Counted from the first letter of the stretch, positions 1 to 7,413 are shown. The stretch is DNA of 15,461 nt from Thermodesulfobacteriota bacterium (GCA_030024065.1 JASEIE010000042.1:1-15461); one strand, 5' to 3'. A program made the numbers and translations. Notes: generated by a model not told the origin, from the letters alone.

Positions 1-14
1 CCTGCTTGCGCAGG
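1..14. repeat. End of a dispersed palindromic repeat (possible)
   Basis: CCTGC (1-5) and GCAGG (10-14) pair around a TTGC loop and are followed by AATGACAAC. Short hairpins with this kind of tail are common as dispersed intergenic repeats in deltaproteobacteria-like genomes. Only the right edge would be in the window, so its extent cannot be judged. Confidence 0.4.
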
Positions 15-49
15 AATGACAACATGGAAATAGGTTTTGAATTTTAATG

Positions 50-79
50 CCCCGCAGCTCTGCTGCGGGGTTCTTTATT
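50..79 (+). terminator. Rho-independent terminator or GC-rich palindromic repeat
   Basis: A perfect 9-bp stem, CCCCGCAGC (50-58) with GCTGCGGGG (62-70), closes a TCT loop and is followed by the T-rich TTCTTTATT. This would end a transcript entering from the left. The 13 bases at 44-56 (TTTAATGCCCCGC) are the exact reverse complement of 5364-5376 inside the composite repeat at 5346-5504. The hairpin may therefore belong to a dispersed repeat family that also acts as a terminator. Confidence 0.6.
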
Positions 80-533
80 GGGTTCATTGAGTCTGTTGAG
101 TTAATACCCAGAGCAAGAAAAAGTTTCCTATAATCTTACCACCCGCTCATCCTCAAACGGCCAGGACTCGCTTGAGGCACAGAGAGCACGGAGAATGGTT
201 TATTTTCTGGAGAATCGGGAGACGACCATTCTCCATGCACTGCGTCTTGAATTGGCCGGTCGCCACGGGGGACGCCAAGGGGGATGTTGGTGCAAAAGGT
301 ACTTATGGTCCAGTTGGGTCAGTCAAAGAGGAATAAGGGGGCTGCTTGACAAAGAGATGATACAGGGCTTTGGTTGAAATTCCCGACAGAATAACTTCCC
401 TTTGCACCAACCCTAATGCCCCCTACAATAAAGCATTTGACGCGGGAGTCGTGGGGGTTGATTGCCTGGAATGGAGGAAAACTTCGGAAGCAGAAAGGAT
501 GACAGTAAATCTTAATAAAGATATTTAAATAAC
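80..533. other. Decayed intergenic region without a recognisable intact gene
   Basis: No open frame here has family resemblance. The longest plus-strand frame (195-377) has no ribosome binding site and an implausible composition. Visible structure includes a 9-bp inverted repeat GGAGAATGG (190-198)/CCATTCTCC (226-234), a larger inverted-repeat pair at 279-296/401-423, and a degenerate direct repeat of about 38 bp (366-405 and 554-592). The stretch looks like gene and repeat debris next to the broken kinase gene. Confidence 0.5.
279..423. repeat. Possible miniature inverted-repeat element
   Basis: GTTGGTGCAAA (286-296) is perfectly inverted as TTTGCACCAAC (401-411). Beyond these arms lie GGGGG (279-283) and CCCCC (419-423). 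The arms bracket about 104 bp with no coding potential. No clear target-site duplication is visible, so this may be a fossil non-autonomous element or simply a long-range inverted repeat. Confidence 0.3.
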
Positions 534-896
534 TTAAGTACGTCCCCGAAGTCCTGCCTTGGTGGAAATTCCCGCAGAGCGGACTTCCTCTGTCAAAGAG
601 AGCTCCTCAAATGACCTGGAGCCTGTCCAGAAAAGGCTCCTGGTGATGAACCGTAATAGACCCCCATGGGAGCACTGGCGGATGACCACTGCATCTCCTT
701 TCCCAATCGGTACAGAAGGATGGGGTTTTCTGCCCTGTAGGCATCGAACCGCAGACCGGTTTCTTCTGACGAAAGTCTCTATTTCCTCAATTCCCTGGGA
801 GAGAAGAAGGTCTTTATACTTCTCATGAATGAGGAGATAGAGCTTCCCTTTTTTGATTAAAGAGAAAGACGTAGGGATGCGAAATTGGTCAAACAT
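534..896 (-). pseudogene. Lipopolysaccharide kinase, InaA/KdkA type, 3'-truncated
   Basis: The 120-residue product resembles the N-terminal part of lipopolysaccharide core kinases (Kdo/WaaP/InaA family, PF06293), which phosphorylate inner-core sugars on the cytoplasmic side of the inner membrane. The recognisable run is QGRKPHPSVPIGKGD, then VVIRQCSHGGLLRFIT, LFWTGSRSFEEL and LTEEVRSAGIST. This matches the usual Gly-rich loop, the VVRxYxHGGL strand, and the helix ending in GIPT. Family members are usually about 230-260 residues. Here resemblance stops after GIST, around residue 110, and the frame ends within ten residues. The catalytic HxDLxxxN motif is absent, and I could not find it in the remaining 530 bases of the minus strand. 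The start ATG at 896 has no obvious ribosome binding site. The gene is most likely dead. The family call is from recognition of motifs, not a search. Confidence 0.65.
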
Positions 897-908
897 GGTA
901 GTTTCTAT

Positions 909-937
909 AATTTACTAAATTCAAATAGGTTTTTCAA
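909..937 (-). promoter_or_regulatory. Possible sigma-70 promoter of the truncated kinase
   Basis: Read on the minus strand, TTGAAA and TAAATT are separated by 17 bp, the ideal spacing. The predicted start (about 902) leaves only some 6 nt before the ATG at 896. The region is very AT-rich, so chance resemblance is possible. Confidence 0.3.
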
Positions 938-987
938 TACTGATGTGTCCATTCCGACCTTTTTATAAAAATTATAAAAATTATATA

Positions 988-1016
988 TTGACTTGATCAG
1001 GAATTTGAATAATAAT
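988..1016 (+). promoter_or_regulatory. Sigma-70 promoter for the kinase/EBP1 operon
   Basis: TTGACT (988-993) and AATAAT (1011-1016) are separated by 17 bp. Transcription would begin near 1023, giving a leader of about 32 nt before the kinase ATG at 1055. The preceding stretch (961-988) is strongly AT-rich, as in an UP-type element. This contrasts with the -24/-12 sequences in front of the later regulator genes. Confidence 0.5.
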
Positions 1017-1054
1017 AAATAATTGAAGGCATATTCCAGCCTCCTATAAGAAAT

Positions 1055-2164
1055 ATGGAAGATAGAAAAAGAAAGATCCTGGTTATCGACGACACGGTAG
1101 AGGTCATTGAGATCACAAAACAGATTCTGAATCTCAAGGGGTTTGAAGTCGTCACTGCCCTCGATGGCAGAACAGGGATTGAGAAGGTTTTGTCTGAGTC
1201 TCCGGAACTGGTGGTCCTGGATCTCAAATTGCCTGATATTCCCGGAGAGGAGATTTTAAAGAGGATCAAAGAGATTGATGAAAATATCGCTGTCATCATT
1301 ATTACCGGTTTTGGAAGCGAACAGTTGGCTGTGGATCTCATGAAGGCAGGGGCGATCGACTTCCTTTCAAAGCCTTTCGAGCCCGAGAGTTTTTTGAGCG
1401 CAGTCATAAATGCCTTAACCCTTCGTGATGCCGAGGTCGTGGACAAACAGCAGAGAAACTACTTCTCTCTCGAGAAGTTTTTCCCTTTTCTGGCCCACGA
1501 GATTCGAAACCCTCTCCATGCGATTGCCGGAGCCATCGCCGTCATTCAACGGCGATCCAATTTACAGGATGAATACCTCAATCGCTCCATCAGGATCGTC
1601 CAGGAAGAGGTCCAGCATCTGAACGGATTTGTTCAGGAATGTCTGGACTTCGTCCGTCCTCCATCAAAGGAGAAGTTCAATGAGGTGGACCTCAATCAAC
1701 TCATTCCTTTTATCATCAATCTCCTGTCTCATATGTTCATCGAATTTAATCACAAGATTAAGATTGACATGGAAATCTCCCCCGACATTCCGAAGGTTAA
1801 TGCGAATTACGAAGAGATCAAAAAGGCCCTTCTCAATTTGTTGAAGAATAGTTTCGAGGCCATGGAAGAAGGGGGAGAGTTAGTCATCCGGACAGGGTAT
1901 CACCCGGACAAAAAAAGCGTTGAAATCCTTTTCAAGGATAATGGAACCGGGATCAAGAAAGAGAACCTGAGGCATCTTTTCACCCCTTTCTTTACGACAA
2001 AATTGAGAGGAACAGGCCTGGGATTGGCAATCTGCAAAAGGATTATTATGGAACGTCACCAGGGGAGGATTGCTATCACAAGTGAGGAGGGGAGAGGAAC
2101 GACCGTGACCATCCAGTTGCCTGTTTATCAGGCCCCCGGCATCTTTGGAGGAGAGGCGCCATGA
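1055..2164 (+). CDS. REC-histidine kinase (receiver at N-terminus)
   Basis: This 369-residue cytoplasmic kinase has no membrane segment. Residues about 7-123 form a canonical receiver: acidic pair D12-D13, phospho-acceptor D56 in VVLDLKLP, T84, and K106 in SKPF. A HisKA dimerisation helix follows with H148 in LAHEIRNPLHAI. The HATPase domain has the N-box NLLKNSFEAM, the G1 box DNGTGI at 295-300, FTPFFTTK, and the G2 box GTGLGL at 319-324, so all catalytic motifs are present. The receiver in front of the transmitter means its own activity is probably set by an upstream phosphodonor. It overlaps the next gene by four bases (ATGA), which marks EBP1 as its cognate target. No strong ribosome binding site precedes the ATG, but the receiver begins in the usual place, so this start is preferred. 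Confidence 0.93.
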   Translation: MEDRKRKILVIDDTVEVIEITKQILNLKGFEVVTALDGRTGIEKVLSESPELVVLDLKLPDIPGEEILKRIKEIDENIAVIIITGFGSEQLAVDLMKAGAIDFLSKPFEPESFLSAVINALTLRDAEVVDKQQRNYFSLEKFFPFLAHEIRNPLHAIAGAIAVIQRRSNLQDEYLNRSIRIVQEEVQHLNGFVQECLDFVRPPSKEKFNEVDLNQLIPFIINLLSHMFIEFNHKIKIDMEISPDIPKVNANYEEIKKALLNLLKNSFEAMEEGGELVIRTGYHPDKKSVEILFKDNGTGIKKENLRHLFTPFFTTKLRGTGLGLAICKRIIMERHQGRIAITSEEGRGTTVTIQLPVYQAPGIFGGEAP

Positions 2165-3528
2165 ACCGGCCTTCGCTTTTGGTGGTCGATGATGACCCCA
2201 ATTCCCTCTTCGGGATCTGTCAGATCTTGACCGATGAGGGGTTTCATGTGATTCCCGCTGAAAACGGCATCAAGGCCCTGGAGAAGCTAAAGGCCCATTC
2301 GTTCGATGTTGTGATCACCGATGAGAAGATGCCCGACCTGAACGGAATGGGGCTCCTTTCGGAGATTAAAAATTCAGATAGAAATATACCGGTCATCCTT
2401 CTCACTGCCTATGGGTCTGTTTCGATGGCAGTCGAAGCCCTCAAAATGGGGGCCTTCTACTTCTTTGAAAAACCCATCTTCAACAACCTGGAACAGTTTG
2501 TCACCATTTTACGGCAGGCCATTAAAACCCAGGAGATGGAGAGGGAGCTGGCTTACCTCCGCAAGGAGGTGAGCGAGAAATACGCTTTTCCGAACATCAT
2601 CGGAACCCACCCGAGGATATGTGAGGTATTTGAGATCATCCATCGGGTATCCCGAACGGACCGGACTGTGCTGATTCAGGGGGAGAGCGGGACAGGAAAG
2701 GATCTGATTGCGAAAACCATCCACTACAACAGCCTGCGAAAGGACAGGCCCCTGATCACCGTCAATTGTGGAGCCCTGACGGAGTCGCTTCTTACCAGCG
2801 AGCTGTTCGGCCATACCAAAGGAGCGTTTACCGGCGCGGTCAAGGATACCATTGGCCGCTTCGAGATCGCTCATGAAGGGACATTGATTTTGGATGATAT
2901 CGGTGAAGTTCCGGTTCACTTGCAGAAGACCCTTTTGAGAATCATTGAAGAAAAAGAATTTGAAAGGGTAGGGGATAGTCAATCGGTCAAAGTCGATGTT
3001 CGAATCATCGCCACGACCAATCGAAATCTTTACGAAGAGGTCAAAAAGGGAAATTTTAGGGAGGATCTTTATTATCGAATAAGTATCGTCCCCATTATTG
3101 TTCCGCCTCTGAGGGAGCGGTCTTCCGATATCCCGTTGTTGGTTCACCATTATCTCAAGAAATATCAGGAGGGAAAAGAACCCATCCAGATCGAGCCTGA
3201 AACGTTGGAACTGATGAAGACCTTTCAATGGCCCGGAAACGTAAGGGAATTGGCCAATTTCGTTCAGCAGAGGATTCTCTTCTGTAACGGGAACAAGATT
3301 ACCCTTAAGGATTGTTCTCCCAATCTCCTTCTCAAAGATGAAATGATTTCGGAGGAGAGGGGGAAGGTTCCTTTGATGAAGATGGTCTCCGATCTTGAGA
3401 AAAAATGGATCCTTGAGAAATTGAAAGAGAATGATTGGAATCTGGAAAAGGCTTCGAAATTGCTTGGTATTACAAGGAAGATGTTGGCGAATCGAATAAA
3501 AAAATACAATATCCACACAAAAAAATAA
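2161..3528 (+). CDS. Sigma-54-dependent response regulator (EBP1), NtrC family
   Basis: This 455-residue protein has the full NtrC layout. The receiver is at 1-120 (D10-D12, phospho-acceptor D54, T82, K104). An AAA+ domain spans about 145-385, with Walker A GESGTGKD at 174-181, the sigma-54-contacting GAFTGA at 221-226, Walker B LILDD around 242-246, sensor I ATTNR, and the WPGNVREL motif. A Fis-type helix-turn-helix lies near 425-452. It should open sigma-54 promoters after phosphorylation by the overlapping upstream kinase. The start ATG follows GGAGGAG at a good distance and overlaps the kinase stop. One oddity is that the Walker B pair is Asp-Asp instead of the usual Asp-Glu. It may be the PrsR-like regulator of the exopolysaccharide locus, but the sequence cannot separate it from other NtrC-type regulators. 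Confidence 0.95.
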   Translation: MNRPSLLVVDDDPNSLFGICQILTDEGFHVIPAENGIKALEKLKAHSFDVVITDEKMPDLNGMGLLSEIKNSDRNIPVILLTAYGSVSMAVEALKMGAFYFFEKPIFNNLEQFVTILRQAIKTQEMERELAYLRKEVSEKYAFPNIIGTHPRICEVFEIIHRVSRTDRTVLIQGESGTGKDLIAKTIHYNSLRKDRPLITVNCGALTESLLTSELFGHTKGAFTGAVKDTIGRFEIAHEGTLILDDIGEVPVHLQKTLLRIIEEKEFERVGDSQSVKVDVRIIATTNRNLYEEVKKGNFREDLYYRISIVPIIVPPLRERSSDIPLLVHHYLKKYQEGKEPIQIEPETLELMKTFQWPGNVRELANFVQQRILFCNGNKITLKDCSPNLLLKDEMISEERGKVPLMKMVSDLEKKWILEKLKENDWNLEKASKLLGITRKMLANRIKKYNIHTKK

Positions 3529-3578
3529 ACGGACTTGAACATAAATTTGGCAATGAATTTGCAGTAATTTTATCCACT

Positions 3579-4451
3579 ATGTCTCAACACCGAATTCTCA
3601 TCGTCGATCCCTTTAAGAATATTCAAAATGCCTATCAGATGGTTTTAGAGGCCGAGAAGTTTGAAGTCGACATTGCCTCCGGTCCGGAAGAAGCAAATGG
3701 ATTTTGGAAGAGAGGGCAATACTCTGTCATCATTACCGAATATTGTCCGCCCGACGAGATGATCGATGAGTTGATCAGAATGGTAAAAAGAGAGCATCCT
3801 GAAACATACATGATGATGGTAACCCAGAGTTTGATTGAGGAGAGCCTCTATGAGAAATATTTTACCCTTGGACTGGACGATTTTATTTTAAAACCCTTTT
3901 CACCTGAAAGAATCCTTGTCCATATCAGGAAAGGATTGAGGATGAGAGACCTCATCCTACAGAAAAAGGAGCTTGAATCCATGTTGGGCATCGAATTATT
4001 CCCTGAGGAGTTGGAGCATTATGGGGTTAGTTCTGCTTATTTTAAAAAATGTCTGAGGCAGGAATTGAAGAGGGCCAAAAGGCACCGTTACCCCCTATCG
4101 CTTCTCCTTATAGGAATTCCGGGTAGAGGGGGAGTGAATAGAGACCGAGGTGATGATCTGTTCATCGAACTAGCAAAAACAGTGAGGAGCCATATCCGGG
4201 TAGAGGATCTTGTTGGCAGGGAAAATGGAAGTTTAGGAATCATTCTTCCCCATACCGATGAGTCCGGATCTGTGGCATTGATCCAGAGGATCATCCCTGT
4301 AATTCAAACCCAATTTCAATTGGACAAGGGATTAATGTCCGTCATTGACCGCCTTTCCTATCAATCCTTCACCTATCCGGATAGGGTTATCGTTCCAGAA
4401 TCTTTAAGGAATATTTTTGAGGAGGTTGAAAGTGAATTCCCTTCCCGCTGA
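3579..4451 (+). CDS. Pseudo-receiver with degenerate GGDEF-like domain
   Basis: The product has 290 residues. Residues 1-122 have a receiver fold pattern: D10, then IITEYCPP, MVTQS and LKPF. The site of the phosphorylated Asp is Glu54, while T82 and K105 are kept. This resembles a built-in phosphomimic. Residues about 150-285 look like a diguanylate cyclase domain: the RAKRHRYPLSLLLI strand, then EDLVGRENGSLGIILP. The GGDEF signature is replaced by NGSLG with one residue fewer, so c-di-GMP synthesis is not expected. The likely role is as a signalling adaptor. The ATG at 3579 is chosen because the receiver starts right after it; no strong ribosome binding site is visible. It lies 50 bases after EBP1 and is probably in the same transcript. 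Its two domains reappear separately at 4909-5355 and 8785-9246. Confidence 0.85.
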   Translation: MSQHRILIVDPFKNIQNAYQMVLEAEKFEVDIASGPEEANGFWKRGQYSVIITEYCPPDEMIDELIRMVKREHPETYMMMVTQSLIEESLYEKYFTLGLDDFILKPFSPERILVHIRKGLRMRDLILQKKELESMLGIELFPEELEHYGVSSAYFKKCLRQELKRAKRHRYPLSLLLIGIPGRGGVNRDRGDDLFIELAKTVRSHIRVEDLVGRENGSLGIILPHTDESGSVALIQRIIPVIQTQFQLDKGLMSVIDRLSYQSFTYPDRVIVPESLRNIFEEVESEFPSR

Positions 4452-4908
4452 GCCTCTCATCTCCTTTCCTTTTCCTCCAGAAGCATAACAGCTTGAAATA
4501 ATAAATTATATCTCTCTCCTATGTGCCATTTGGCAAAAGAAATGTGCCTTAAGGGAAAATATTAATATCGAATGGCCTTCTTGTCTAAACCCAATATAGA
4601 AAAATACCATTTAAAATTAATAGGTTATAAAATTTCCAAGGCGAAGAACAATCTGGTATGCAAATTGCTTTACTCTTCTTGCTATCAAGATGCTGACAAA
4701 TGTGACCTTTCCCGATCAACCTTTTTTTCGGTCATTCTAAGGCTCAAGTTTCTGCAAATCCAAAACTCGCCTTTAAGGATCAGACATTGGATTAGCGGGC
4801 GTATCGCTTCGACAAGAAGGGGTCACGAAAGAATATGAATTCGCACTTCAGGGCAACTTTTTTAGTTTTTCGGCAATCTAATAGTTTTTAATCCAAAATG
4901 ATGTGAGA
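4452..4908 (+). other. AT-rich intergenic region with sigma-54 promoter and long leader
   Basis: A pyrimidine-rich tract follows the stop codon (about 4455-4482) but forms no terminator hairpin. A dyad TGCCA-TT-TGGCA lies at 4524-4535, about 145 bp before the predicted start of the -24/-12 promoter at 4654-4670; this is a normal distance for an activator-binding site. Downstream of the promoter there is a leader of about 225 nt before the receiver gene. An 88-residue frame (4572-4838) runs through the promoter, has no ribosome binding site or recognisable motif, and is not annotated as a gene. Confidence 0.5.
4654..4670 (+). promoter_or_regulatory. Sigma-54 (-24/-12) promoter
   Basis: TGGTATGCAAATTGCTT matches the TGGCAC-N5-TTGCW consensus. 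GG is at 4655-4656 and GC at 4667-4668, with exactly 10 bp between. The 19-mer CTGGTATGCAAATTGCTTT agrees at 16 of 19 positions with the promoter before EBP3 (from 7726). Transcription would start near 4680, about 225 nt before the receiver-only gene, and could continue into EBP2. Confidence 0.7.
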
Positions 4909-5355
4909 ATGGCCATGGCAAAAGAGACTATCCTTATATTGGACAATGAATTTCATAATCAGTGGTTTTTAAGAAACCTCCTCGAAACCGAGAAATATAT
5001 GGTTGTGACAGCCCATTTCATTGAAAAGGCACGGTCATATTTCTCAGAGTTTGAAATAACAGGGCTCATTACAGAATACTGGATTGACCAGACCAACTCC
5101 CTAAAGATGATTCAGGAATTAAAGAAAATGTTTCCTGCGACCTATGTGATGATGCTGACCAATCACCAGACAAAAGAGAATGAGTATGAAGAAATCATCC
5201 AGGCAGGCGTAGATGATTTTTTTCTTAAGCCTTTTTCATATCGGAAAATACTTCTCCATCTCAGAAAAGGGCTCGATCGACGTAATATCTTTCTTCAGAA
5301 AATGCGGTTGGAACAGGAGCTCAATCAAAACAGAAGAATGGGTAAACCCCGTTAG
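4909..5355 (+). CDS. Stand-alone pseudo-receiver, truncated paralog
   Basis: About 148 residues, nearly all a receiver domain paralogous to the N-terminal half of the protein at 3579-4451: ILILDNEF, GLITEYW, YVMMLTNH, DDFFLKPFSYRKILLHLRKGL. Numbered from the Met at 4915, the expected phospho-Asp is Glu54 with T82 and K105 kept, the same substitution as in its paralog. The reading frame ends at a TAG inside the terminal inverted repeat of the element at 5346-5504. The last residues (KPR) and the stop are therefore encoded by the repeat, and the GGDEF-like half is missing. GTG 4903, ATG 4909 and ATG 4915 are all possible starts, and the ribosome binding signal is weak. The last of these would give the best fit to the paralog. 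A sigma-54 promoter lies upstream and EBP2 downstream. Confidence 0.8.
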   Translation: MAMAKETILILDNEFHNQWFLRNLLETEKYMVVTAHFIEKARSYFSEFEITGLITEYWIDQTNSLKMIQELKKMFPATYVMMLTNHQTKENEYEEIIQAGVDDFFLKPFSYRKILLHLRKGLDRRNIFLQKMRLEQELNQNRRMGKPR

Positions 5356-5504
5356 AAATTCCAGCGGGGCATTAAACCCCGCCGGAATTATTCTAAATGG
5401 TAGCACTTTTATAAAGTGCTCCATAAAATCTTACCCCGCTGCAGCCGCCGGCCCAGAGGGCCTCTGGCCCGGAGGGGGCAGCGGGGCATTATTTCTAACG
5501 GGGT
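5346..5504. repeat. Composite palindromic repeat with 14-bp terminal inverted repeats
   Basis: ACCCCGTTAGAAAT (5346-5359) is exactly inverted at 5491-5504. Inside are three further hairpins. The first spans 5352-5396 and contains GCGGGG (5364-5369) and CCCCGC (5377-5382). The second is AGCACTTT-TAT-AAAGTGCT at 5402-5420. The third is closed by CCCCGCTGC (5434-5442) and GCAGCGGGG (5478-5486), with an inner dyad around CCAGAGG/CCTCTGG. The element shares the 13-mer GCGGGGCATTAAA with the complement of 44-56. It has no coding capacity and looks like a dispersed non-autonomous element. Transcribed, it would fold into strong RNA structure between the receiver gene and EBP2. Confidence 0.75.
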
Positions 5505-5576
5505 AAAGATTCTAAAAGAGGCATCAAAATAGAAAGTTAGTCATTGGCATAAGAGGGGCTGAATAAGGAAGGAGGA

Positions 5577-7292
5577 ATGATGGAAGCGGGAAATGTTTTA
5601 ATAGAGAGCAATGAAGGGCGATTCGATTCATCTCCCACGGAAGGCTATTCATCGAAAGGGGATCAACGGGTTTTTACTCTTTTCCATAAAGTTCAAAAAG
5701 CAATGCAACATACCCCTGACTTTGTAGAGGTTTGTAAAGAGATTCTTGATGCCGTGATAGACGAAATGGAAGCTGAAAATTGCTCCCTCATGTTGAAGGA
5801 CTCGGTTTCCGGTGAATTGTCCATCGTTGTGGCGAGGAGTAGAAATGAAGAGAGAATCGTTCACTATTCAGAAAGCTCCCCCGGGAAAAATGGAAAGCGT
5901 TTCAAGCCCGGCGAGGGAGTTGCCGGATGGGTTTTTAAAGAAGGCCATGGGGTGATGCTCAACGATGTATGGGAAGAACCCCGTTTTATAAAAGTTCCCG
6001 GACTGAATCATAATAAGATCAGGTCCCTGATCTGCTTCCCTATCAGGGAAAAAGATCAGGTTGTAGGAGTCTTTAACCTCAGCCATTCGAAGAAAGGGGT
6101 TTTTAGTGAAGGGGATAAACTGCTCCTTTCCTACATTTCCAACCAGGTGGGAGCAGCCATTACCTCCGGGCGTTTCTTTTTGGAAATCAAAGAGATGGAC
6201 CGATTGAGAAAAGATCATGGAGAGTCTTCAAACATGGAAAGAACATCTTCAACCTCTGCCCTACCCTCCACCACCTTTATCGAAGTAGGAGAGATGACAC
6301 AGGACAATGGTATGTTCATCTATACCAGCGAGAAGATGCATCATATCAAGGAGATCATCGACCAGGTGGCCAGTACCGATGTGACGGTACTCATCCAGGG
6401 AGAGAGTGGTGTCGGAAAGGAGGTGGTGGCCCGTTCCATTCATCTGAATTCTTCTCGTCGGGATAAGCCATTTGTCAAAGTAAATTGTGCAGCCCTTCCA
6501 TCAGAACTACTGGAAAGTGAACTCTTTGGTTATGAAAAAGGGGCCTTTACCGGAGCTTATCGTCAGAAACCGGGTAAATTTGAACTGGCCAATGGGGGGA
6601 CTATCTTTTTAGATGAAATATTGGAAATGAGCCCCTCTCTCCAGTCCAAGCTTCTCCAGGTTCTTCAGGACAGAGAATTTTCGAGATTAGGGGGGAAGAA
6701 GGATATCCGGGTGGATGTGAGAGTATTAGTGGCGACCAATAGGAATATTGAAGAGTGTGTAAAAAATGGGAAATTTAGAGAAGATCTTTATTATCGGTTG
6801 AATGTCGTGAATATCACCGTCCCTCCTTTGAGGGAAAGAAAAGAAGAAATTCCAATTTTTGTTGAGTATTTCTTAGAAAAGTATGGTAAGAAATTTTTTA
6901 AAAAGGTTAAACCCTTATCTGATCAGACAATAAGAGCTTTCCGACAACATCATTGGTCGGGAAATGTCCGGGAATTGGAAAACGTAATCCAACGATTCAT
7001 TGTTCTGGGAAATGAGGAAATGATTGTTGACGAATTGGTTCCTCCGGTGATGAGAGATCCGATATCAGAAAAAAAGAAGGGTATCTCGCATAAAAAGGCC
7101 TGGCCTTCCCTGAAGGAGGTGCATCGCGGGGCCATTATAAAGGTAGAAGTTGAAATTATTCGAAAAGCCCTTGAAATTACCAATTGGAATCGTAAGAAGG
7201 CGGCGGATATATTGAATATCAGCTACAAGGCCTTACTTTATAAAATTAAAGATTGTGGGATTATTAGGCAATCCCCCCATCTATCATCATAA
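5577..7292 (+). CDS. GAF-domain sigma-54 activator (EBP2)
   Basis: This 571-residue activator has a GAF-type sensory domain at about 35-200 ([42 protein letters not shown]) instead of a receiver. It is thus likely to respond to a small ligand or partner and not to phosphorylation. The AAA+ domain has Walker A GESGVGKE at 275-282, GAFTGA at 322-327, Walker B IFLDE with D346-E347, sensor I ATNRN, the [11 protein letters not shown] arginine region and WSGNVREL. A Fis-type helix-turn-helix spans about 538-560 ([20 protein letters not shown]). All catalytic residues are present. A good GGAGG precedes two adjacent ATGs at 5577 and 5580; either could serve. It is separated from the receiver gene by the palindromic repeat, and the nearest convincing promoter is at 4654. 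Confidence 0.93.
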   Translation: MMEAGNVLIESNEGRFDSSPTEGYSSKGDQRVFTLFHKVQKAMQHTPDFVEVCKEILDAVIDEMEAENCSLMLKDSVSGELSIVVARSRNEERIVHYSESSPGKNGKRFKPGEGVAGWVFKEGHGVMLNDVWEEPRFIKVPGLNHNKIRSLICFPIREKDQVVGVFNLSHSKKGVFSEGDKLLLSYISNQVGAAITSGRFFLEIKEMDRLRKDHGESSNMERTSSTSALPSTTFIEVGEMTQDNGMFIYTSEKMHHIKEIIDQVASTDVTVLIQGESGVGKEVVARSIHLNSSRRDKPFVKVNCAALPSELLESELFGYEKGAFTGAYRQKPGKFELANGGTIFLDEILEMSPSLQSKLLQVLQDREFSRLGGKKDIRVDVRVLVATNRNIEECVKNGKFREDLYYRLNVVNITVPPLRERKEEIPIFVEYFLEKYGKKFFKKVKPLSDQTIRAFRQHHWSGNVRELENVIQRFIVLGNEEMIVDELVPPVMRDPISEKKKGISHKKAWPSLKEVHRGAIIKVEVEIIRKALEITNWNRKKAADILNISYKALLYKIKDCGIIRQSPHLSS

Positions 7293-7307
7293 ATTTTATT
7301 CTTTTTG

Positions 7308-7413
7308 ACCCGTTCGACTGCGCCAAGCCCCGTCTTTGAAGACAGGGTAAAGAAGTGCGGCTCAGGGTCAACCCTGATAAAGCCCTGGTCTTCAGGCCGG
7401 GGAGTCGAAGGGT
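7308..7413. repeat. Nested palindromic repeat, possible terminator of EBP2
   Basis: Outer arms ACCCGTTCGACT (7308-7319) and AGTCGAAGGGT (7403-7413) are inverted with one base of difference. Just inside, CCCCG...GAAGACAGGG (7328-7347) is imperfectly inverted as CCCTGGTCTTC...CGGGG (7383-7402). A central dyad CAGGGT-CA-ACCCTG lies at 7363-7376. The outer sequence resembles the widespread TTCGACT...AGTCGAA intergenic repeats of many bacteria. Lying 15 bases after the EBP2 stop, it could also terminate or stabilise that transcript, but no T-run follows. Confidence 0.65.

Noticed and set aside
195..377. 60-residue plus-strand frame in the decayed region
   Set aside because: No ribosome binding site, odd composition (runs of Gly, Arg, Trp), and it crosses one arm of the inverted repeat at 279-423.
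2509..3516. 335-residue minus-strand frame opposite EBP1
   Set aside because: It is the antisense shadow of a gene with clear domain motifs on the plus strand; its translation shows no family motif.
4532..4548. TGGCAAAAGAAATGTGCC as a -24/-12 promoter
   Set aside because: GG and GC are separated by 12 bp, not 10; it is better read as part of a dyad TGCCA-TT-TGGCA.
4572..4838. 88-residue frame in the gap before the receiver gene
   Set aside because: No ribosome binding site or recognisable motif, and it runs through a well-formed sigma-54 promoter; most likely chance.
5545..5560. TTGGCATAAGAGGGGC as a sigma-54 promoter for EBP2
   Set aside because: The GG-GC spacing is right, but the -12 part is GGGC and the start (about 5571) would fall in the ribosome binding site of EBP2.
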